A DNA stretch of 64,000 nt, taken from Hybos culiciformis. Its lineage: Eukaryota > Arthropoda > Insecta > Diptera > Hybotidae. The position numbers were made by a program, and so were the translations under genes. The notes under the pieces were generated by a model. It did not search any database. It saw only the letters and a list, made by a program, of their open reading frames with translations, and was not told the origin of the DNA. Positions 21,901 to 36,900 of this stretch are shown here, one piece after another (the first letter of the stretch is position 1; each line of letters opens with the position of its first letter). The stretch is from contig OZ023274.1 in assembly GCA_964007475.1 (NCBI GenBank), positions 26,627,090 to 26,691,089 on the forward strand, read 5' to 3'.

Positions 21901-24900
21901 TATCAATATCTAAGAAAGTATTTAATATTTAAATGTTTTTCAATTTATCAAACTTTAAAATTAAATAATCAATATAAACCTTTTTCATAAAATTCTGTTA
22001 CAGCTCCATCTACAATATTTACTTCAAATTTTTGTGATTCTGGGACCAATGAACTGCCAGTATTAGGTGCCTCGAAATTTGATATTATTTCATCATCTTC
22101 CATCTTTATCTTTAGAACTTTAGAACTTCTTAATTCTCTGGAATCTCTTGAACTTATAGTATCATCAGCATCAGTTTTTCTTAAAAAACTAGAACCACGA
22201 AATTTTTGTGAAGCTCTTAAACTAATTGCACTCATTTTTCTAGATGATTTTCTTCTTAATTGGAAAGCTTTTGATCTTCTAATCTCTCTCTCTTTTTTTA
22301 AATCTTTTTTTGATCGCTTAAAAAATGGTTGTTTTGTATCTTTAATTGCATCAAAATCTCGTAACAGTTCTGAAAATAATTTTTCATTATGCACATTGTT
22401 ATTTTGTATAATAAATATTGGTTGTAATTTTGGAAACATTGGAAATAAACGTTCTGGTTTTTCAGAACTTACTGGCGCTTCATCTTTTTGTTGAACTTGA
22501 TTTGGGTCTGTTTGCATATGAAATTTAGAAAATTTTGACGTTGATTTAACTGCTTCATCGGTAAGTTCAAATGTCTCTAAAACTCTTGACATTGCATTTT
22601 TAGCTATTGTATAAACTTGTTCTTTTGTCAATATATCGGTTAAATTGAAATCATTTATAATTAAAGGTACTTTTGCATCCAAATTACTTGTTTTACTATC
22701 TGAGTGAGCCTCTCCAATTAAATCCAGACCATGTACAAATTGTGCTGGAATTGGTAGTGACCATTTACAAAAACTAAGTGGTATTTTAAATTTCAAAATA
22801 AAAAATTGTTTATCAGAATCTTTGTCATGTATTTGATCAAAATTCACATTTTCAATCCAATCCGTTTTGTAATCAAGAATTTCTATTGGATTTTTAAACC
22901 ATCTCATTAATTTATGAGAATAATACATTTGTTTTGGTTTTTCTAAAAAATGAAATTGATAAATTCCACCACATGGTATATAATTTCGTAAATTGATCTA
23001 AAATGAGTAAAATAGATTTAAATTTGATTAGACTATGTGGTAACTAACGTGATTGAGTTGAGGATTTAATTTTAAAGACGTAATTAATAATGGAAATAAT
23101 TTTAAAAATTATTACATAATAGTTACATAATATTACATAATATTATTAATAACAAGATAATCTAAACAAAAATAATTAATAAGAACAATAAGTTTTTGAG
23201 CATAATTTAGAATTTTAGATATTTAAGTAAAAAGTTAATTAAATTATTATTTTATTTATTTCTTTATTTATTTAATTATTGAAAATTAAATTTATAATAA
23301 ATGTATTTAAAATTAGGTCTTAAAAAATAATGTTTTTAGACCGTACTTTTTGAAACTAAACTAAATATTAATATTTTTAATGTGCATGTGATCGGTAAGT
23401 TGTATTTACAATCGTAATTTAGCTCGGTAAATGGTATATTAAATGCGTCAATTATTTATTTAAGAAAATTTTATTTACACAATTCAATTTTATTTACTTT
23501 CTTCATTCTGAACTTTTGTTTAGTTTTTGAATTGCAAAAAATGTTAATAAAATTTGTTATACAGCTCGTTGTGTATATACACAAAAACACATGGACACTT
23601 GTCAATATTATATCACTCGAACTAACGGTCTCGTGTTATAAGTATTGACTCGTGTCCATGTGTTTTTGTGTATGCACAACTCGTTGTAATAACAAATTTT
23701 CTTAACATGTGTTGTAATCTACTATTTTTTTATTAATTTTTGTCATAAAGGTGCATGTATTATCGATTCATGCCCCTTTATGATACAAGGAAATAGTAAA
23801 ATAGGAAACCTCATTAAGTCATTACATATATTTAAATATTTTTTTTTTTTTTCAATTATAATTTTTGCTTCAATTATAATTCACAATACAATTATATTTC
23901 AATTATAATTTAGCTTCACTTACAATGTAGGATACTAAAAATAATAATAAATAAATATTTAGGTACCTCGTCGTCTTCTAATTTAAGCTCGTTAGGATTA
24001 TTAATGTTTCTTTCATTTTGAAAATTTCGTTCATCATATTTAAGAAAATCTTTTATTACAATTGGAAAATTATCTACACTTATTTCTTGTGGCGCTTTAG
24101 CTACTTTCCCGGAAACCGTTGATTTTGGTTTTTTATCCTTTTTGTTTTTATCATATTCATCTTTAGCTATCAGATAATGTCTATACAGTTTATTTTCCGC
24201 CAATAATCTGTCTTTAACTTCTTTTTGAATTTCTTTATATTTATTCCACTCTGAGTGCAGGGATTGTTTAATACCTAAAAGAAAAAATCTAGAAGAACAC
24301 ATCATAAATAAAATATGTATGAATCCCTGTTTTGAGCAATTCCATTAAAATACTTTCAACCATTAAAAAAAAGTGGAATTAAAAGAATAACTCCGGAAGC
24401 TGCAATCGTAGTCTCATCTCATCCCAAAGATTAAATGGAAATGACTTCTTTTGTTGTTTAATGCTAGGTTTACACGCTTATGCAAATTGCTCAACCACAT
24501 TGCTTGCGCAAGCTTCGTACTTTCGTTTACATGCAACCAATTTGCGCAAATTGCATTAGTGTGTAAACTTAGCATAATTGGTTGAGGCATAGGGACAGTT
24601 TAATCCTTCCTATAACGCGGTGCTCATATAAAATGCGACAAATTATAACGCGGTTTCCACATAAGGTGGTACGTATCTTCAAATTAAATTTTTTTTTTAT
24701 TAATATTGTTTATTGAAAATTATTTTTATAAATTCGTTCTTATAGCCTTTCCAAACTTCGGGTTTAAATAGGGTTTCGCAAATTGTTTATAAATAGTTGT
24801 TGAGTTAAAGGAGGTTTATCATACAAAAAATTTAGTTGTTTTAAAGTTGAGTTAAATGTGAGTTAAATCAGATTCACCTGATAAATTAAATGAATATGTT

Positions 24901-27900
24901 CTGATTGCGTAAAAAAATTATCGGTTGGGCATGTACATTTGAATAATTAAAAAAAGAAAAAACAAAATGGCTAAAAAAAGCATAAAAATAAAATAATTTT
25001 TTTTTTTCGAATTTTAATTTTAAATTATTTAATTCACTTATACCCTTGCTGCACTGGCAATATGAAGACGTCTTAAAACAGTCTTATGAAAAAGTTGTAC
25101 ACACTGCCAATGGGACTCTCTTTTAGGGTTGCCAGGTGTCCGGTATTGAACCGGACAGTCCGTTAATTCAACTACTTGTCCGGTGGGAAAAAATGGGAAG
25201 GACCGGACATACATTTGTCCGGTATTCCACCTGATGCTTATTATTTTGCGAAAAATTTGGTTGATTAGATGTTTTTTATATTTCTGCCTTTTGGTAAACT
25301 GACCATATTTGTCCAGCTTAATGCTGGACAAATGCTGGACATTTTTAGTTATTTGCAAATATCTCGAAAACGGTGCGTTTTACAGCATTTTTGAGGCTGT
25401 CCAACCTCCGGCGACCATCAATTCAACTTTTAATTACCTATTCAAAAAGCACTGAACCTAAAAAACCATGAAAGGGTTACTGAGATATTGAATTTTGAAA
25501 AACATAAACAAGTATTATTTTTATTTATTTATTTATTTTTTTCAAAATACAATATCTCAGTAACCCTTTGATAGTTTTTTAAGTTCCAGTGCTTTTTGAA
25601 TAGGAAATTAAATGTTCAATTGATGGGCACCGAAGGTTGGACAGCCTCAAAAATGCTGTAAAACGCACCGTTTTCGAGATATTTGCGAATAACTAAAAAT
25701 GTCCAGCATTTGTCCAGCATTAAGCTAGACAAATATGGTCAGTTTACCTTTTGGTATTTTTTTTGTCGCTCAAGTGTTTTGAGTAAACGGTCAAAATGGT
25801 AGAGTACGATTCAAATCACTTGACCAATCCGTTATGCAAAGCTTTCCCTTTCCATTACAAAATTCCATACAAAATTTAGGGGAAATTATTTAAGAAAAAA
25901 GATCATGCAATTTTTTATAATAATTTTATTCAAATTTTACCCTCTCTTAAAAGCTCATTGGTCAAGTGATTTGAATCGTACTCTATAAGAAATTTGAAAA
26001 TATTGAAATTTAAATTTTTTTAATGCAATAGAATTTGTTTTATTATTTCAAAATTTTGTCCGGTAATCTTTAAGATTTCATCTGGCAACCCTACTCTCTT
26101 TCTACTCACTTTTGACAGCAAAAAAAACAAATTTTCATTGTTTATGAATTTAATGTTCTGTTCACTAGAAGTCTACATTAGCGTATTTTTCCTGCATGCG
26201 ATTTTGTTCTTTAAATGTATCAGTGTATCTTTACACAAAATCAAAAATCGCAGCAAAATACGCATGCTGATTTTGAATAAATTTTCAGCATGCGTATTTT
26301 TTGACATGTCTCACTAATTTTGTTTTTTTTTTATTAATTTGACATTTAAGTCAAGTAAAATGGTACAATTTTGAAAAATGTATAAAAATCGCATGCTGTA
26401 AATCTAACCCAGTGGCATATTGAGTACACACAAATACTAATAAATGAAATATAAAAAATACAATACATTCATAAATACGCGCAATTCTAAATCGCTAATG
26501 TAGACAGCCCGTCAGGCATCTGTTTGTTATTATTTTTTTGACAGAAATAAGTGTAACCACTATGAAATAATTAATTTAAGGCAGAAAAACAACAAAAAAT
26601 AACGGCGAAGTGCAATAACTCATCGGTACTTAACTCATCGGTCGATTTTGGATAAGTTATATCCATTTTAACTTATCCGAAAATTGGCCGATGAGTTATA
26701 TCCTTTGGAATGACATAACTCATCCACCTCAATGCTTATTTGTGACTTATTCCTTGGCCGATGATTGGCCCCATTTTTGTGTTAGCAGTAGAGGGAGTGT
26801 CCCAGAACGAGAAAAGGGGGCGGAGGGTGAGGGCTGCGGGCGGGCGGACTGGTGGTTGGACTGGTGGTTTGTATATGGCAATCGCAAAAGACGAAAGAGA
26901 ACTGAAAGAAAGACGTCTTTCGCAAGAACCGATATTAAGACTGCCAGTGCAGCAAGGGTATTATAGGATTTTTTAATATAATTTTTAAATTTTTTTTGAT
27001 TAAATTTTATTCACTAATTTTTATTTAGAGATTTAACAAAAAAAATTAAAATAAAAAAAAACAAAAATAACCCTGGTTAAAAAAAATCATGGTTTGAACA
27101 GCAATTTTCAATTGAGGGATAATCTGATTTAATTTATGAATAAAATTCTTAGTTTGGAAAGCCTATTAGTTTGGAAAGCCTATTAGTTTTGGAACTTGGA
27201 ATTTTATTTATAAATTAAATCAGGTTATCCCTCAATTTAGGGATTCCATATTTGTTCTCTTTAAAAGAGGATATTTTTAGTTTTTGGCAAATATCTCGAA
27301 AACGGTGCGTTTTACAGCATTTTTGAGGTTGTTCAACCTTCGGTGTCCATAAATCCAACTTTTAATTACCTATTCAAAACGTAAACGTAAAACGTTTTCG
27401 AGATATTTGCCAAAAACTAAAAATGAGCTCTTTTTTCGTCTCTTATAAAGAGAACAAATATGGAATCCCTACCTCAATTGAACATTTAATTGATTTAATT
27501 AATTTTTTAGTTAATTTTGTTTTTTTTATTTTTATTTTTTTTGTTTTAATTTCTAAATAAAAATTAGTGAATAAAATTTAATCAAAAATAATTTAAAAAT
27601 TATTTAAAAAAATTCTATAAGTGAATTAATTAATTTAAAATTAAAATTCGAAAAATATAAATTACAAAAAAAAAAAAAATTATTTTTGTTTTTTTTTTTA
27701 GCCATTTTATTTTTTCTTTTTTTATTATTCAAACGCACATGCCCAACCATTTTATTTTTTCTTTTTTTATTATTCAAACGCACATGCCCAACCGATTTTT
27801 TTAGTTCAATGAATATGTTCTGATTACACGGTTTCAGAACATGTTCATTGAATATAAATAAACAATGCTTGGTTTTATCAGGTGAACCAGATTTAACTCA

Positions 27901-30900
27901 TATTTAATTCAACTTTAAAACACCTAAATTTTTTGTATGATAAACCTCTTTTAACTCAACAACTATTTATAAATATTTGCGAAAACTTATTTAAACCCGA
28001 ATTTTGGACAGCTTATTATATAATAGATAATAAGGTACTTTCCCGTTAGCCGGGCGTAAATGTACGGCGGAAAAATGACCATAAGTTTTCGGTAACATTT
28101 CTGCTTCGCTTTTCGACTTGATTCACAATTTTTTGCGCCGTATTATAAATTGTATGTAAAAGGATACATTTTTTTTTAATAAATTTTAAAACTAAGAATC
28201 TTATACCTCTAGTTATAATAATTTATTATAAACTTCCGTGTCCATATTTCGGTAAGTAATTGTAGGATTCCTTAAATTTAAATTTTTAACTAAGTCCTGA
28301 AAAAAATTAGAATAAAAAGAATTTATCTCGTTTGAAGAAAAGATTAAAATTCTCAACGGTTTAAAAAAAGGGGAACTTCATAGTCGTTAACAAAGTTATT
28401 TCTCCGGTTGGCGGACAAATGCAAATAATAGGCTTTCCAACTTAGAATTTTATTCATAAATTAAATCAGGTTATCCCTCAATTGAAAATTGCTGTTCACT
28501 CACACCATGATATTTTTTAACCAGGGTTAATTTTGTTTTTTTTTATTTTCATTTTTTTTTGTTAAATTTCTAAATAAAAATTAGTGAATAAAATTTAATC
28601 AAAATTAATTTAAAAATTATATAAAAAAATTGTATAAGTGAATTAATTAATTTAAAATTAAAATTCGAAAAATAAAAATTACATAAAAAAAAATCATTTT
28701 ATTTTTATGCTTTTTTTTAGCCATTTTGTTTTTTCTTTTTTTAATTATTCAAACGTACATGCCCAACGGATAATTTTTTTACGTGAGCAGAACATATTCA
28801 TTTAATTTATCAGGTGAACCCAAGGATGTTGTATATATAGATGAAGAAATTCCTTTCTTTATACTATAAACGTTGAGTCACTTCATATGTTTTTTTCATA
28901 CCAAAATGTTAGTTCAAAAAAAAAAAAAATTAACAATGCCGTTGAGTTGGCGAGTAAATTAGTTTATTGGGTAATCTGTGCAATAGTGACTTAAAGAACC
29001 GGATAAACTCAACTCAATTTAAAACAGGTATTCACAAATTGCTCCCAGTTTAGACTAAAAATAATATTTCATAAATTTAAAAACCCGTTCAAAGTAAAAA
29101 AATAATTAAAAATATACCTAATTTTTTATTTTCGAATTAAATTTTCTGATTTGAAAATTTTTGAATCGGCGAGTTGAACTTTTATTCAAACTAAAGTTCT
29201 TCAGATCTTCGCGTCGGCTAGCTCGCTTCAGATTTCTAATTACTTCCAATATTTTTAAATATTTGATATAAAAAAAAGTGCACCAAAATGTCAGTCAAGA
29301 AAATATACAGAGTAATTAGCTTAATTTTTTTAAATCAGAGTTAAGTCAGAGGAATCGGATTAGGTTAGGTGTAATAGTAGATTATAATATATGTTAACTA
29401 AATTTGTTATTAATTACGAGTTGTGTATACACACAAACATATAAACACGAGTCAAAATTATATCACGAGACCGAAGGTCGAGTGATATAATATTGATAAG
29501 TGTCTACGTGTTTGTGTGTATACACAACAAGTTGTTATAAGAAATTTTGTTAACATATCTTATATACTGCTTTAATGCGTATGGGAGAGGTAGTTGAAAA
29601 GAGAGAATATAGAGATAATTTATAATAAAAAATAAAAGAACAAGACAAAATAAAACATAAAAATTCCCTTCTCTTTTGAGAAGAAAATATGAAGAAGAAA
29701 ATACGAAAGAGAAAAAAGTACGTTTGTGTATTATTTTTATATTCAAATACGAAGTTATAGAAGAAGATGTAGAAGGGGTAAGAAATATTGCTTGAAAAAA
29801 ATAAATTATCTTCCTTTTACTTTGTATATTTTTCTTCTTTTATCTTCTTCTTTATTTAAATTTTATTTTAATTCCTCTTTCTTTTAGAGATAAAAGAAAA
29901 AAAGGGGAAATATTATCGTTATCTTCTCCTTGGTTTTTCTTTTGAAGATAGTTTAATGAACTCTGGTATTGAGTGCTCATAATACATGTTTTGTTATATG
30001 TGAATAGATTTTTTTTCATTTTCTTTTTTTGTTATTATTCTGTATTGAAATATTGTGAGTGAGAGTGATATTATTTTTGTGTATGAATTACGCAGTTCTC
30101 ATTTTTTTTTAAATTTTTTTTTGTATTTGTCTGTATTGAAATTTTGTGAGAGAGATTATGTTTGTTTAGGTATTACGTAATATTCAATACGAAACATCTA
30201 AATGATTTCATTATTTACGGTGATGCATCTAAATGATTTCATTATTCACGCTGATGCATCTAAATGATTGCATGTGTATTGACGCATATAATACTCCATT
30301 TAGTGATCTAAATTCTATAGCACTAAATACAACATAAAGATCCCATACGCATTAAAATTATTTTTATTTCAAAATAAAGTCAATGGATTCCAAAAATTTC
30401 TCTAGGCGTAAGTAAAGATTACGTGTGCAAGCAGAGCAGTTTCCAACTCAGAGCAGTGTCCAACTCAACTTTGATGTGGCTACTTTGTTCAAGTTGACTT
30501 TAACACCCTGTTTACACGATTGAAAAGAACGTCCAAGTCGACTTGGACAAAGTGTACTTGGATCGTGAAAACCAGCTTAAATTTCACTTTTCTGAAAAAA
30601 TCGATCAGTAGTCCATAGTGGAAAATTTAGCAGAGAACTACAAAGCTGCTTATATCCTTATTCAGAACTTTTGGAATTTTCTAAAAAAGTGTTGTTCTAT
30701 CGTACAATGGAAAATTTGAAGGATTCACTAATTTGGCTCGAGACAAGAATTTTTTCATTTGATTCCGTACGTATTTTAATTATTCTATTTTTTTGCTGCG
30801 GTATTCCTATAAACCTGTTTCTATATACATATATCCTCTATTAGACTATTTAATAATTTGCTGAATAAAATTAAGGAATTTATTGAGACATTATCATCAG

Positions 30901-33900
30901 TTTGTAAAGAAAATAAAAAAATCACAAGAGCTGTCATGGGACACCCGATTGGAACGTAGTTCCTTAGTACATATAAGTAATTTTCATTTTCGATCAATTA
31001 AAAATTTTATTAGTTTAAAAAAAAAAATTCAAAAATTATACGAGCCCTGCATCATAATACCTCAAACCATTTTTTTATGTCGTTTTGTTCTACTTTTTCC
31101 CAGTTTTCGCGCCAGTTTTGTATTTTTTATTAAAACAAACCTATTTTAGTGTGACTTGAGTGGCTGGTTAAAAACTTCAATTCAATATTGAAGTACATAA
31201 ATTATAAAGTACCGAATAGCGCACTTATGGGGAACTTATCGGGAAACTGACAAAATTATAAAAGATTTTTATTTACATTGAAATTAGTATGAAAATCTAA
31301 ATTTTATCCGAACTATAAAATATTAATTAGTTAATAATAAAAAAATAAAATATTTTCTAAATATTTTATTTTATAAATATTTTATAATATCAAATAAAAT
31401 TTAAGTTGATCAATTTTCATACAAAGTTCAATAAAAAACACAAGAACCGTCGTTGGACGTCTGATAGACGTGAAACATCGGAATTATTTTGTACAGATAA
31501 TATTGATAGATAACTTTTATAGAATTTTTGATTTTTTATTTTATAAATTTCATTGGATGTTTACTATTCTTTTTGTTTTATTTCCATTAGTTATTAATGC
31601 AAACCAAAGAACACAATATTTATTAAAATAACTAAAAAATTAGATTAAAAAAAATTAAAATACCTAAATTTTTTTATAGCACGAACGGATTTCTTTAATG
31701 TATCATAAGATTATAAGAAAATAAGTTTGGAAAGGCTATTAGTTTTTTTTTGTATGAAAAAATCCAGTTTCTAAGTTAGTTCTTATTTCATTCGTACGAC
31801 GGTGTATACCCAATCAGTCTGTATGCATTTTAATAAATTTCCATTGTAGCATAATAAAGTCAACCACTGTTTTGCACTAAGCGACAAGACAACAACAAAA
31901 AGCGAAACAAATATCCAATTTCAAACTTCCAATTGGAAAGAGAAAAAAAATATAAAAAAAAAAAGCTTTAAGCGACGGGAGTTTATTTTTTTAATTTAAA
32001 AAATAAAAAAATATCGTATAATAATAAGAAAATTTATTTGGTTTTATACTAAAAAAAAAAATAAATATTTAAAATTAAATTAAATTTAACATTCAAATTC
32101 AATAGTGAATTTAAATAATTTTTAAAAAATTCAAAATTATTACAAAATAAAAATATTTTTTTTTAACTTTTTTTTTTTGTTTATCATATGTTAGCGACAC
32201 TTAGCGTTGAAATTTTTAAAAAATTTTTCCACAAGAGCGTCTGATAAGGAACTACGTTTCAAAAAATACTTTCTAATAATTTTGAATGAAAATAAATTTG
32301 AATGAAATTGTAAATAATGTAATTAATGTAAGAAAAAGAGACGCCCAAACAAGACTATTATTGTTTTTTTGAATGATGACTGTATAATGTGACAAAAACA
32401 AGTAAGAATGAAGTTAAACTGTTTTGTGTGATAAATTGTACCAAATTAACTGATTGAATGTAATACTTAAAGCTTCTCGTGGATCAAACATTTTCAAACT
32501 AATTTTACCATTTAGTTTGAGTTGAATGGTATGAAAATGATTTGAGCTTTCTGTATTAAAGAATCAAATAGTTTGAAAAAGTTCAAACCTAAAAATCAAA
32601 CAAGATGTAAGTGGAACTATTTGAAGCTTGATCAAAAAAAAGTCAAACTATTTGAAGCTTGATCAAAAACAAGTCAAACTATTTGAACTTTTTATTTTAT
32701 ATGATATACAAAAAAAAAATATTTAATTCGTATTATGTAAGGTTTATTTTTTTCTGGAAATTTTCTTAAGTTTTGAGCAATTATTTTGGTAAACTTTAAG
32801 GAAGTTCGTGATAAAATTATTCAGCATACCATTTATTAACAAGATTTTAAATTTTTACTATGAACTATCCGTAGATTTTGATTATTTTTATCTTAAACAT
32901 ATTGTATAAGAATATTTTACGTAAACTTAAAGAAGAACTTATGTTATGTCGCTTATAAAAAAAGTTTTTTTTGCTCTCTTCGGGATTCGAACCTGGGTAC
33001 TTAGAATTATAAATTTGATTTTTTTTTCTTGAAGAAATTTTTTGTTTGACTTGTTTTAAACAAATAGTTTGAACGAAAAAAAGTGTTCAAAAAAATTGTT
33101 TGAAAAACAACCAAACTCGGTTGTTTTTCAAACAATTTGTTTGAGCACTTTTTTTCGTTCAAACTATTTGTTTGATGACTAAAAAAAACCATTTGGTTTG
33201 CGTACAAATAGTTTGAGATCAAACTATTTGGCCAAGAGAAGCACTAGTAATACTAATATATTAGTAATAACTTAAGGCAATGAATAAATAATAATTATAA
33301 TAATAACGCGATATTCCTGTAAACCGGTTTCTATAACGTGATATATAACCCGCTTAATATATAACGCGGTACCAATTAATGGCGTTATAGGAAGGATTAC
33401 TATATATATACATATATATATGTATATGAGGTTTTTCATTTTTTGATAAATTTTCTGTTATTTCTGATATGAGAAAATTTTTGATAAAATAGATGTGTGC
33501 AACTAAAAATGTAAACTTATTATTACTCTTACCAATTTTTTTTTGAGAAAAACCTATGCATTCAATTCTGGTTAATTGAGTGAAATGATCATAATTTGAA
33601 TATATCCCTCTTACTGTTAAATTATTTCGTAATGTTGGATATGGCAAATTTAATATAAGATTCAATACGTTGAAGTCTACAATTTCACTAGGTTTTCTAG
33701 AAAAAAAACATAGTTTTTTTTGTTTGCAATGGATTGAATTGGGTTTACTAACTTCAGATCATTTGAAAGATTTTAGATTACATTTATTTTCATTTCTCAA
33801 AGAAATAAAATAAATTAAAATCATGAAATGCCATTGATAAAAACAAATGTTAATTTTTGGGTATTAGATTACACTGGTCAACAATGATTTTATTGTCATT

Positions 33901-36900
33901 AGTATTAGGTCAATTTTAGAGTTACTTTGAGCAGCTGATTCCGAATTTGAAATCAGTTTTATTAGATTGGCTCTAGTATTCGAGATAATGCTCCCTTTTA
34001 GAAAGTGCGAAAGAAAGAAACAAGGAAGTCCCAAAATTGAAAATGTATTAAATAAATCTCAAATAATAGAAATTAAAACTGAATAAATCATTCAGCTCGT
34101 CTGTTGTGGTGTTGATAAGTTCCTGTCATATTCACTTTCACTAGAACACTGTGTGCAAGGCTGTGTGCGATAGTACTTCGACGTCTCACAATGAAAGTTC
34201 GGAATGCGAAGTAAAAACTGCTATATTAATATTTTCGTGTGGTAAAGGTGGCCTGGCTGACTCCAAATTAGGATATTTCCAAATACGTTTCTTGTAGCGA
34301 TTAAAACCTTTCACAATCACAACACAAAAATAACAATCGTCGTGGTGGTTTTTCGATTCGGTCCGCAATATAGGGACACCAAAGTTTCAGCTAGGTCGTC
34401 TCTCTCCTATTGTCCTTTGCCGTAGCGACTCTACACAGGTTTTACAAACATTATGGGAAACCCAGTGTTTGTCTTGCTTCCCAATTGGGAAACGAAATCG
34501 GTAATATTTTGCCTTTGCTTCTCCACATTATAATCACCCCAAATGTAGCAGAATACGTCTGGATGGTTAAGCCAAGCTCCACGTGACGAACTTATATATG
34601 CGAACGGTGAAAAATATTGTATTAATATGATGCTTGCAGAAAGTATATAAAAACACATATATAAAAACACGTCTTTCTTCCACAGCCTGTTCTACACGGG
34701 TGTTACCCGAATCGCCGAAAGACATTTCGCAAAAAGACATTTTTCCTAATTCCATTTGTCAAAAAAGACACTTCGCAAAAGAACCATTTCGCAAAACGGA
34801 TAGTTAACAAACGTTCGCTTTAGCCTAATGAGACAGTTAACAACTTTCCAGTTAGCATAAGGACATTTCGCAACTACTACTTTTGGCAAAATATACATTT
34901 CGCAACTACCCTTTTTGGCGTAATTCACATTTCGCGCGCGCGCGCGAAATGTGAATTACGCCAAAAAGGGTAGTTGCGAAATGTATATTTAGCATGCACT
35001 AAAATATGTTGCATTATCATAAATGCATATTATTAAATTAAACAATTCCAATTATATGCATTTTAATTTTAAGAAATTTTATTGAATTTTTAATATCTTT
35101 TTTTTAATATAGTTAATACAAATCCAGTTTGTAAATATAAGAAATAATATTAAAAAATGAATACTTAATATATATTTTTTTTAATATTCAATACGTACAT
35201 AACCAGTATGTACATATTAGAAAATTAATATTTTTATTTAAAAAAGTTATTTTAATTTTAAATTCTCGGCAATTAAAAATAATAGTTTGAGTTCCCTATA
35301 ATCGTCTTTTCTTTTCAAAAAATTTTCAATTTTTTTATCTTTTAAGTAATATTTTGTTTTTTTTTACTGCTGGTGGCCCACCCATTTCAAATTTTTTTAT
35401 TTTAGCCGTTACATACAATATTTCTTTTCGGATTTGATCCATGAGCCTATAAAATCCTACATGCTTTTTTTTTACAGTTAAAAAAAAACCTTTAATATTC
35501 TATTCATCATATTTGTGCAATATAAAAAAATTTGTTAAACTATACTTTTGCGAAGTGTCTCAATTAATATAATGTTGTGAATTGGTATTTTGAGAAATAT
35601 CTTTTTGCGAAGTGTCGCATTAGGCCAAATGGAATTTTGTTAAAGAGTTTTTTTTTGCGAAATGGAGATTTGCGAAACATACAAATTTGATAAGTGGCTT
35701 TCGGCCAAATAGACTTTTGCAATATGGAATTTGCAAAGAGGCCCGCTCCCGTTCTACACATCTAAATAAATTAGCGCGATAACAAACGTGCAAACTGTTG
35801 AAACATGTTGCGACATGTCAAAACTAGAGCCAATTCAGTCAAAACAAAATTTGATTATAAATTCAATGCCCCTAAGCAGGCTCAGACGCCGTCCGTTATT
35901 TTTATTGCGGCGGCGGCCCATTCACCAAATTTTTAATTTTTTGCAGCTGCGGCTTAAAAAATTTTCAAATTGTGGCTGCGGTTCGGTAGAAATGGCTTAA
36001 AAAAGCTGGTTCAAAAAATATTTTTGGGAACCAAAAAAAAATCTCATTCGGTACTTTTCCGTTAGCTGGGCGCAAATGTACGGCGCAAAAAATTGTGAAT
36101 CAAGTCGTAAAGCGAAACAGAAATGTTACCGAAATTTTATGGTCATTTAAAATAAATAGTTTTTTCGTGTATCGGGGGAAGGCTGTCGCCAAGAAAAAAA
36201 AAGTGCGCTAGGGGGTTCGGGGGAGGCGGTAGCCTTCCCCCGATACACGAAAAAACTATTCATTTTAAATGACCATAAGTTTTCAGTAACATTTCTGCCG
36301 CCGTAAATTTGCGCCGTACATTTGCGCCCGGCTAGCGGAAAAGTACCTCTCATTCGATATAAAAAAAGTAATTCGAAAAATGATCTAGATGTGTTTTTTC
36401 AGTAATTAATCCTACTAGTATCTGCAAGCCAATTTCGTGGCTGGCTAATTGATTTTTCAAATTCGTCTAGCGGCTATTCATGAATAATCATCATAAATTC
36501 GTGGCGGCGGCTTTGCCGAAAATTCACGGCTGCCTGACCTAGCCGGCTACAAACCAATGAAAGCGTCTGAGCCTGCTGCTAAGTTCCCTAAAATTAAATA
36601 AACATCTTCGGCAACGACAAAATAATTTTATTTTGTTGAGCTGTGTTATAATCAACTGATAAAATGTATTAATTTTTCCTTGCCTAAAGCCCGATTTTCA
36701 CGATCCAAGTACACTTTGTTCAAATCGACTTGGACGCTCTTTGTGATCATGTAAACAGGGCGTCGAAGTCAACTTGGATCGAAGTTGAGTAAGACTAAGA
36801 CACTGTTCAAATCACTTTGATCAAAGTAACTTGGATAAAGTGTACTTGGAAAATCGTGCATAGTTAGAAACTTATGTATAGCTACTTAAGAACTACGAAA

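Larger units (their letters stand above)
25043..26958. mobile_element. TA-target element with CCCTTGCTGCACTGGCA TIRs
   Basis: Exact 17-bp terminal inverted repeats, flanked by TA (25041-25042 and 26959-26960). Its own sequence is only 25043-25123 plus 26102-26958; the rest is the hAT-type element inserted in it. Its right half has a hairpin (26631-26700, ACTCATCGGTC...GGCCGATGAGT) and a GC-rich GGCGGGCGGA tract near 26845 related to the palindrome at 55.9-56.3 kb. No transposase seen. Confidence 0.8.
24770..28825. repeat. Cluster of three copies of an AT-rich repeat (family L) hosting nested insertions
   Basis: Copy L1 (24770-25042, continuing at 26961-27178) is inverted relative to L2 (about 27479-28005) and L3 (about 28432-28823). 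Landmarks shared by all include GTGAATAAAATTTAATC, AAAATTAAAATTCGAAAAA, CATGCCCAAC and the run from ATCAGGTGAA. L2 and L3 keep the uninterrupted ATAAGTGAATT site that is split in L1 by the insertion at 25043. Confidence 0.75.

Noticed and set aside
25038..25358. 106-residue minus-strand frame
   Set aside because: It spans the junction of two nested elements (25043 and 25124), so it cannot be an old gene.
33007..33222. 71-residue minus-strand frame
   Set aside because: It lies wholly in the palindromic TCAAACTATTTG element and is low complexity.
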